From the NCBI GenBank assembly GCA_963835495.1, contig CAWIFQ010000005.1, positions 1 through 64,000 of the forward strand: DNA of 64,000 nucleotides. Reading direction: 5' to 3'. Under the pieces are notes generated by a model. It was not told the DNA's origin, did not search any database, and saw only the letters and a list, made by a program, of their open reading frames with translations. This DNA is from Acaudatibacter sp963835495. GTDB taxonomy: Bacteria; Pseudomonadota; Alphaproteobacteria; Caulobacterales; Caulobacteraceae. Positions 58,410 to 64,000 of this stretch are shown here, in pieces; position 1 is the stretch's first letter; every line of letters begins with the position of its first letter. The position numbers and the translations under genes were made by a program.

Positions 58410-59845
58410 CTACCGCTTGATCGCGCCGTCCAGGAACTTGCGGATGCCAGGCCCGTAAGGCGGACGCATCTGCACCAGCGGGCCGATGTCCTTCTTCAGC
58501 TGGGTGTAGATCGATTTGCGATGGCTGAATTCGCGGAAGCCGTCGTGGCCGTGATAGCTGCCCATGCCCGATGGGCCGACGCCGCCAAACGGCAGCTCTT
58601 CCTGGGCGATGTGGAAGATGACGTCGTTGACGGTGACCCCGCCCGAGGTGGTGGCCGACAGCACCTTCTCGCGCTCGGCCGCGTCGTCGCCGAAGTAGTA
58701 GAGCCCGAGCGGGCGATCGTGGGCGTTGACGTAGGCGATGGCCTCATCGACGCCGTTGTAGGTCTTCACCGGCAGCACCGGCCCGAAGATTTCCTCCTGC
58801 ATCACCTTCATGTCGTCGGTGGGATCGATGATTAGGGTCGGAGCGATTTTCCGGTGCTCCTGTTGCGCCAGATCCTCACCCTCCGGCTTCAGTTCGACCA
58901 CCCGGGCGCCCTTGGCCCTGGCGTCGTCGATGTAGCCCATGATGCGGTCGTAGTGCCGCTGGGCGATGATTGCGGTGTAGTCGGGATTGTCCTTCAGGGT
59001 CGGGAACATCCGCCGCACCGCGCCGCTCGCCTCGGCGACAAAGGTCTCGAGGCTCTCCTTCGGCGTCAGCACATAGTCCGGCGCCAGGCAGATCTGGCCG
59101 GCGTTGAGGGTCTTTCCGTTCATGATCCGCGCGGCGGCGGTGGGCAGGTCGGCGGACTTGCCGATGATCACCGGGCTCTTGCCGCCCAGTTCCAGCGTCA
59201 GCGGCGTCAGGTTTTCCGCCGCCGCCTTCATCACGTGGCGCGCTATGCCTGTCGCGCCGGTGAAGATCAGGTGGTCGAAGGCGAGGCCGGCGAACGCCTG
59301 GCCGACCTCCGGCCCGCCGGTGATCACCGCAATCTCCTCTTCAGAGAAAGCCCCGCCGAACATGCTGGCCATCAGCGCCGAGGTGACCGGGGTGTACTCC
59401 GACGGCTTGATCATCACCCGATTGCCCGCGGCCAAGATGCCGGCCAGCGGCGCGAAGGTGAGATTGACTGGGAAGTTCCATGGGCTGATCACGCCAACCA
59501 CGCCCTTGGGCTGGTAGCGCACCTCCGCCTTGGCCCCGAACAAGCCGAGCAGCGCCGGCGACGTGGGCGCCGCTCCGGCTTCATCCACTTCTTCAGGTTG
59601 GCCTTGGCGTGCGCCAGCGGCCCGATCGAGCTGGCGACGTCGGTGAAGGCGGTGGCCTCGGGCGAGCGGGCGCCGAAGTCCTGGTTCAGCGCATCCTCGA
59701 TCGCCTTGCGGTGGTCGACCAGCAGGCCGATGCACCGGTCAAGCCACTCGATCCGCTTCTCGGCGCTGGGGGCGCCGACGCGGATGTTGGCCGCCTTTTG
59801 CCGCGCCAGCAGGGCCTGCATCGAGGCCACGTCATGTTCCGCCAT
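58410..59845 (-). pseudogene. Aldehyde dehydrogenase (coniferyl-aldehyde type) with one frameshift
   Basis: From ATG 59845 the first frame gives MAEHDVASMQALLARQKAA and on to AHAKANLKKWMKPER. After about 59562-59578 the other frame continues TSPALLGLFGAKAEVRYQPK, GVVGVISPWNFPVNLTFAPL, TGATGIARHVMKAAAENL, the active-site EQGGK-type LTLELGGKSPVII, GQICLAPDYVLTPK with catalytic Cys, and GGVTVNDVIFHIAQEELPFG. The protein of about 478 residues resembles coniferyl-aldehyde/NAD(P)-dependent dehydrogenases. A one-base indel explains the break. All catalytic parts are intact after it, so a sequencing error is likely. It may oxidise aldehydes made by the P450 pathway two genes away. Confidence 0.75.
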
Positions 59846-59878
59846 CGTCTTGTCCTTCAGGCCGTGGCCACTAGGCGT

Positions 59879-60853
59879 TCACGAGGGGGCGCCGAAGCGC
59901 CGGCCCATCCGCGTCGCGACTTCCTCGAATTCCGCCATCGTCTCGGCGATCACCTGCGCGACCGGCTTGACCTCGTCGATGCGGCCGGCGACCTGGCCGG
60001 ACAGCGCGATCGAGGCCTCCATGTCGCCGCCAAAGTAGAGATCGAGCGCGTGGCCGAACTCGCCCATAATGTTCTCCGGCGGCGTCTTTTCGAACGCCGT
60101 GGTCTTCTCGGTGCGCAGGGCCCGCAGCGCCGGACCGGGGCCGAAGCGGTTGAGGAACACCGTGTCGGTTTCCTTCGCCGACAGAATGGCGTCCTTCCAG
60201 TTGGAATGGACCGGGCTCTCGGCCGAGGAGACCATCCGCGTGCCCATCTGCACGCCCTCCGCGCCCAAGGCGAACGCCGCGGCCATGCTGCGTCCGTCGA
60301 CGATGCCGCCGGCGGCGATCACCGGCACACCGACCTTGGAGCAGACCAGCGGCAGCAGCACCATCGAGGCGACCTCGCGCGAGTTCTTGAAGCCGCCGCC
60401 CTCCCCGCCCTCGACCACCAGCCCGTCGACGCCGGCGTCGATCGCCTTCAGCGCCGCGGCCAGCGACGGGACCACGTGGAACACGGTGAGGCCTGCGTCT
60501 TTCAGCGCGCTGCAGTAGCGGTTGGGATCGCCCGCCGACGTGGTGACGAACTTCACCCCCTGGTCGACCACGAAGGAGACGATGTCCGGGTCGCGCACGA
60601 AGGCCTGGGCGATGTTCACGCCGAACGGCTTGCTGGTCAGGGTGCGCATCTTCTTCACTTCCTCGCGCACCTCGTCGAGGCGCCCGGACGAGGTCTCGAT
60701 CACGCCCAGCCCGCCGGCGTTGGAGACCGCCGAGGCCAGCTGCGCCCGGGCGATCCAGCCCATCGGCGCCTGGACGATCGGGTAGTCGATCCCGAGCAGT
60801 TCGGTGATGCGGGTCTGGATCATGCGGTGTTCCGGGCGGGCACGGGTTGCCAT
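59879..60853 (-). CDS. Nitronate monooxygenase-like flavoprotein (2-nitropropane dioxygenase family)
   Basis: This 324-residue protein has an FMN-binding TIM barrel: YPIVQAPMGWIARAQLASAV, VSNAGGLGVIETSSG, VEGGEGGGFKNSREVASMVL, VIAAGGIVDGRSMAAAFALG and EGVQMGTRMVSS. These are the phosphate-binding and active-site parts of nitronate monooxygenase-like enzymes. Many proteins of this family act on other substrates (for example enoyl-CoA-type reactions in alphaproteobacteria), so the name is provisional. The start may be MATRAR (60853) or MIQTR (60823). It lies about 35 nt before the aldehyde dehydrogenase on the same strand and is divergent from the P450. Confidence 0.82.
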   Translation of the reverse strand: MATRARPEHRMIQTRITELLGIDYPIVQAPMGWIARAQLASAVSNAGGLGVIETSSGRLDEVREEVKKMRTLTSKPFGVNIAQAFVRDPDIVSFVVDQGVKFVTTSAGDPNRYCSALKDAGLTVFHVVPSLAAALKAIDAGVDGLVVEGGEGGGFKNSREVASMVLLPLVCSKVGVPVIAAGGIVDGRSMAAAFALGAEGVQMGTRMVSSAESPVHSNWKDAILSAKETDTVFLNRFGPGPALRALRTEKTTAFEKTPPENIMGEFGHALDLYFGGDMEASIALSGQVAGRIDEVKPVAQVIAETMAEFEEVATRMGRRFGAPS

Positions 60854-60980
60854 AAGCGACGCTGTGCGCCGGGGAAGTCAACGGGGCGAGGCGCGCGCGG
60901 CACGGTTGGCGGGAATAGACGTTCGCGCTGAAACGGTTCATCGTCAGGGTAATCAACGATAACGCCAAGGGAGGCCGGCC

Positions 60981-62252
60981 GTGAGCGACGGATCCGTCGA
61001 TTTCAAGCACGAGGCGCGCGCGCAGGCCTACGCCACGCCCCTCGACCAGCTGAACCCGGCGCAGCCAGAGCTGTTCAAGAACGACGCCTTCTGGCCGGTG
61101 TTCGAGCGGCTGCGCGCCGAGGCGCCGGTGCACTACACCGCCGAGAGCGAGTACGGCCCCTACTGGTCGATCAGCCGTTACAACGACATCATGGCGGTGG
61201 ACACCAACCACCAGGTCTTCTCGTCGGAAGACGGCATCACCCTGCAGACCCTGGAGTCCAAGGCCGAGATGGCCAAGCGCCCGACGCGCCAGAGCTTCAT
61301 CTCGATGGACCCGCCCAAGCACGACCAGCAGCGCAAGACCGTCAGCCCGGTGGTGGCGCCGGCCAACCTGGAGCGGATGGCGCCGGTGATCCGCGAGCGC
61401 GCCGGGCTGATCCTCGATGGCCTGCCGATCGGCGAGGAATTCGACTGGGTCGACCTGGTCTCGAAAGAGCTGACGGCGATGACGCTGGCCACGTTGTTCG
61501 ATTTCCCGTTCGAGGACCGCCGCAAGCTCACCCACTGGTCGGACATGATGACCAACCCACCCGGCTTCGGCCCGGTGAAGAGCTGGGATCACAAGCGTGA
61601 GGAGCTCGACATCTGCTTCGCCGAGTTCCGCCAGCTGTGGAACGAGCGGGTCAACGCTCCGCCGAAGTTCGACCTGATCTCGATGCTGGCCCACGGCGAG
61701 GCCACGCGCGACATGGACGTCAATACGTTCAACGGCAACCTCGGCCTGCTGATCATCGGCGGCAATGACACCACGCGGAACACCATCTCCGGCTCGGTCT
61801 ACGCGCTGAACCGCCACCCGGCGCAGTACGACAAGCTGAGGGCGGACCCGTCGCTGATCCCCTCGATGGTCTCGGAGACGATCCGCTGGCAGACGCCGCT
61901 GGCGCACATGCGCCGCACCGCGACGCAGGACTTCGAATTCGGCGGCAAGACCATCCGCGAGGGCGACCTGGTCTCCATGTGGTACGTCTCGGGCAACCGC
62001 GACGACCGGGTGATCGAGGATCCGGACAACTACATCATCGACCGGCCCCGGCCGCGCACCCACCTGTCGTTCGGCTTCGGCATCCACCGCTGCGTCGGCA
62101 ACCGCCTGGCGGAACTGCAGCTGACCATCATCTGGGAAGAGATCCTGAAGCGCTTCCCGAGCGTGGAGCTGGCCGGCGAGCCGACCCGCACCCACTCGGT
62201 GTTCGTCAAGGGCTACGAGACCCTCCCCGTGGTGATCCCGCGCCGGAACTAA
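60981..62252 (+). CDS. Cytochrome P450, CYP153-like (alkane/fatty-acid omega-hydroxylase)
   Basis: This 423-residue P450 has the Cys-heme loop LSFGFGIHRCVGNRLAELQL, the ExxR helix VSETIRWQTPL, the oxygen-binding I-helix LLIIGGNDTTRNTISG and an N-terminal segment with GPYWSISRYNDIMAVDTNHQ. These closely resemble CYP153 enzymes, which hydroxylate the terminal carbon of alkanes or fatty acids. Redox partners (ferredoxin, reductase) are not next to it. It starts with GTG after a GGGAGG site. The GlpD-like gene follows 4 nt later, so they may be transcribed together. Confidence 0.88.
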   Translation: MSDGSVDFKHEARAQAYATPLDQLNPAQPELFKNDAFWPVFERLRAEAPVHYTAESEYGPYWSISRYNDIMAVDTNHQVFSSEDGITLQTLESKAEMAKRPTRQSFISMDPPKHDQQRKTVSPVVAPANLERMAPVIRERAGLILDGLPIGEEFDWVDLVSKELTAMTLATLFDFPFEDRRKLTHWSDMMTNPPGFGPVKSWDHKREELDICFAEFRQLWNERVNAPPKFDLISMLAHGEATRDMDVNTFNGNLGLLIIGGNDTTRNTISGSVYALNRHPAQYDKLRADPSLIPSMVSETIRWQTPLAHMRRTATQDFEFGGKTIREGDLVSMWYVSGNRDDRVIEDPDNYIIDRPRPRTHLSFGFGIHRCVGNRLAELQLTIIWEEILKRFPSVELAGEPTRTHSVFVKGYETLPVVIPRRN

Positions 62253-62256
62253 TGCA

Positions 62257-63850
62257 GTGAGCGACCGGCTGGACCTGCGCGACCGCGACCGCCTGTTCGC
62301 GGGGATCGACGGCGCGCGCTTCGACGTGGCGGTGATCGGCGGCGGCATCACCGGCGCGGGGATCGCGCGCGATGCGGCGATGCGCGGACTCAAGGTGGTG
62401 ATGGTCGAAGCGGAGGACTTCGCCTCCGGGACCTCCAGCCGCTCGTCGAAGATGATCCACGGCGGGCTGCGCTACCTGCCGATGGGCGACGTCGCCCTGG
62501 TGCGCGAGGCGGCCTCCGAGCGCAAGGCGGTGCAGGCCATCGCCCCGCACCTGGCCCGCGAGACTCCGTTCGTGATCCCGGCCCGCACCGCGGCGACGAT
62601 CGCCAAGCTGCGCGCCGGGCTCTGGACCTTCGAGAAGCTGGGCGGGGTGCCGAAGAGCCGCAAGCACGAGGTCTGGTCGCAGGCGCAGCTTCACGAGCGC
62701 GAACCAGCCATCGCCGCTGGGGATCTAGCCGGCGCGGTGGTCTATCCGGAGTATCTCACCGACGACGCGCGGCTGACGCTGGCCAACGTCCGCAGCGCCG
62801 CCGCCCACGGCGCGAGCTGTCTGAACCATGCGCGGGCCACGGCGATCGTCATCGAGGGCGGCGTCGCAACGGGGCTGGAGGTCGCGGATCGGCGATGGCC
62901 GCCGCGCACGGCTGTTCGCCAGGACGATCGTCAATGCCGCCGGCCCCTGGGTCGACGCGGTGCGGGCGCTGGAGCAGCCGGGCGCGCCAACGCGGCTGCA
63001 GCTGAGCAAGGGCGTGCACATCGTCGTCGACCGCGAACGGCTGCCGGTGAACCGCACGGTGATCATGCCCGCCGCCGACCGCCGCAGCGTCTTCGCCGTA
63101 CCCAAGGGGCGCGCGACCTACATCGGCACCACCGACGCCTTCTATCCCGATGCCGACCTGTGGCCACGGATCGAGCGCGCCGACGTCGACTATCTGGTCG
63201 AGGCCGCGGCGCGCTGCTTCGCCACCCCGCCGCTGCGCGAAGCGGACATCACTTCGGCCTGGTCCGGCGTGCGGCCGCTGGTGGCCGAGGCTGGCAAGTC
63301 GGCGTCGGAGGTGTCGCGCAAGGACGAGGTGTGGGTGGGCCCAGCCGGCGTGATCTCGATCGGCGGCGGCAAGCTCACCGCCTATCGCCGCATGGCCGAG
63401 CGGGTGGTCGACCGGATCGAGGAGGCGCTGGGGCGCAAACCGTCCGCGTGCCGCACCGCGACGGAGGCGCTCCCGGGCGGCGACGTCGACGTGGCGGCGG
63501 CGCGGACGGCGTTGGCGCGGGCCGGAATGGCGGCGCTCGAAGCCGACCGGCTGGTCGGTCTCTACGGGTCTGAGGCGGCGGCGATCGCGGCGGACGGCGG
63601 CGACATCGCCGCCGAGGCGCGGCACGCGGTGCTGACCGAGGGCGCGCTGACGCTGGAAGACTATTGGGTGCGCCGCAGCGCCCGCGCCTGGTTCGCCGAA
63701 GCCGGCGGCCTTGCCGACCTCACGCCCGCCGCCGCGGCGATGGCGCCGCTACTAGGATGGAGCGAGCCACAGCGCGCGCGCCAGATCGCCGCCTGCCGCG
63801 CCATCCACGACCGCAACATGGCGTTCGCGCCGGAAGGAGCGCTCGCGTGA
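62257..63850 (+). pseudogene. glpD: Glycerol-3-phosphate dehydrogenase (GlpD-like) with one frameshift
   Basis: GTG 62257 opens MSDRLDLRDRDRLFAGIDGA then the FAD motif VAVIGGGITGAGIARDAAMR and TSSRSSKMIHGGLRYLP. Near 62885-62892 the frame changes and homology continues as ARTIVNAAGPWVDAVRALEQ, QLSKGVHIVVDRERLPVN, ITSAWSGVRPLVAEAGKS and a C-terminal helical domain ending at 63850. About 530 residues in total match GlpD, which passes electrons from glycerol-3-phosphate to quinone at the inner membrane. A one-base indel explains the break, and an error is likely. It overlaps the next gene by 4 nt (GTGA). Confidence 0.78.
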
Positions 63851-64000
63851 GCATCGAAGGCCTGGACGCCCTGGCCGCCGCGATCGGCGCCGACCGGATC
63901 GAGCGCGACGCCGAGAAACTCGACGCCCGCCGCCACGACTACTGGGCGCTGAGCCATGTGCGCGACTTCGTCGGCTCAGCCGCGCCGCGGCCAGGCGCGC
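63847..64000 (+). CDS. FAD-linked oxidase, N-terminal part (runs off window)
   Basis: From GTG 63847, overlapping the GlpD stop, the frame gives MSIEGLDALAAAIGADRIER followed by RHDYWALSHVRDF. This resembles the N-terminus of PCMH-type FAD oxidases such as alkyldihydroxyacetonephosphate-synthase relatives. Only 51 codons are visible. The pairing with GlpD is consistent with glycerol-ether or glycerol metabolism. No catalytic motif is inside the window. Confidence 0.55.
   Translation, partial: MSIEGLDALAAAIGADRIERDAEKLDARRHDYWALSHVRDFVGSAAPRPGA

Noticed and set aside
59871..62393. An 840-codon minus-strand frame opposite the P450
   Set aside because: The P450 on the plus strand has all its motifs; the antisense frame has none.
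1..64000. tRNA, rRNA, CRISPR arrays and replication origins
   Set aside because: No cloverleaf with a conserved T-loop, no rRNA-like stretch, no regularly spaced direct repeats and no DnaA-box cluster were noticed by eye. A covariance search would be needed to be certain.

Overview
This is a GC-rich, gene-dense bacterial window. It has many 4-nt stop/start overlaps, GTG and TTG starts, and extragenic palindromes of a kind common in Alphaproteobacteria. The gene content (phenylalanine/tyrosine breakdown next to a CYP153-type P450, direct-sulfhydrylation methionine genes, a COQ4 protein, an aminoacyl:carrier-protein ligase) fits an alphaproteobacterium, most likely a Caulobacterales member such as Phenylobacterium or Caulobacter. 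That placement is inference from protein style, not a marker gene. No rRNA or tRNA gene was recognised.

Layout. 0-6.7 kb is accessory DNA. It holds a decayed group II intron with two domain-V-like hairpins and a stub of its reverse transcriptase, a broken hydrolase gene, an FkbM methyltransferase, a phage-type recombination operon on the minus strand (ERF annealing protein, YqaJ exonuclease, HNH nuclease) behind a near-consensus promoter, and a decayed hypothetical gene. 6.7-10.7 kb is surface polysaccharide: two GT4-like glycosyltransferases and a KpsS/LipB-like capsule protein. 10.9-16.5 kb has a glycogen-debranching-type glucosidase, a class IV aminotransferase, and a tyrosinase in tandem with a DUF2182 membrane protein.

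16.6-26.8 kb is a carrier-protein-centred metabolic region. It contains a ThDP enzyme, a GNAT-like protein, an acyl carrier protein, a FabG-like reductase, a secreted protein, an aminoacyl:carrier-protein ligase (seryl-tRNA-synthetase relative), an acyl-CoA dehydrogenase, a second carrier protein, an HSL-type esterase and a FATP-type acyl-CoA synthetase. 27-38 kb is mostly metabolic and regulatory: O-acylhomoserine sulfhydrylase plus homoserine O-acyltransferase, hydrolase, XRE regulator, hybrid histidine kinase, acetyltransferase and an alkylsulfatase.

38.2-53.4 kb is the most unusual part. Two TPR-TIR gene pairs in opposite orientation, a third orphan TPR gene and a divergent SLOG-like four-helix membrane protein surround a transporter, a lipoprotein, a COQ4 protein and a patatin-like phospholipase. 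The TPR proteins look exported. The TIR proteins have an N-terminal TIR domain with the expected catalytic Glu, one weak membrane segment and a Cys-containing C-terminal domain. This suggests an envelope-to-cytoplasm signalling or defence-like system. 53.4-57 kb is the phhA-hpd-hmgA pathway with a divergent Lrp regulator. 57-64 kb has an OmpA-type protein with 29 prolines in a row, an aldehyde dehydrogenase, a nitronate-monooxygenase-like enzyme, the P450, a GlpD-like dehydrogenase and the start of an FAD oxidase.

Several otherwise well-conserved genes carry a single-base frameshift (second glycosyltransferase, alkylsulfatase twice, aldehyde dehydrogenase, GlpD). Sequencing or assembly indels are therefore as likely as real gene decay, and they should be excluded before calling pseudogenes.
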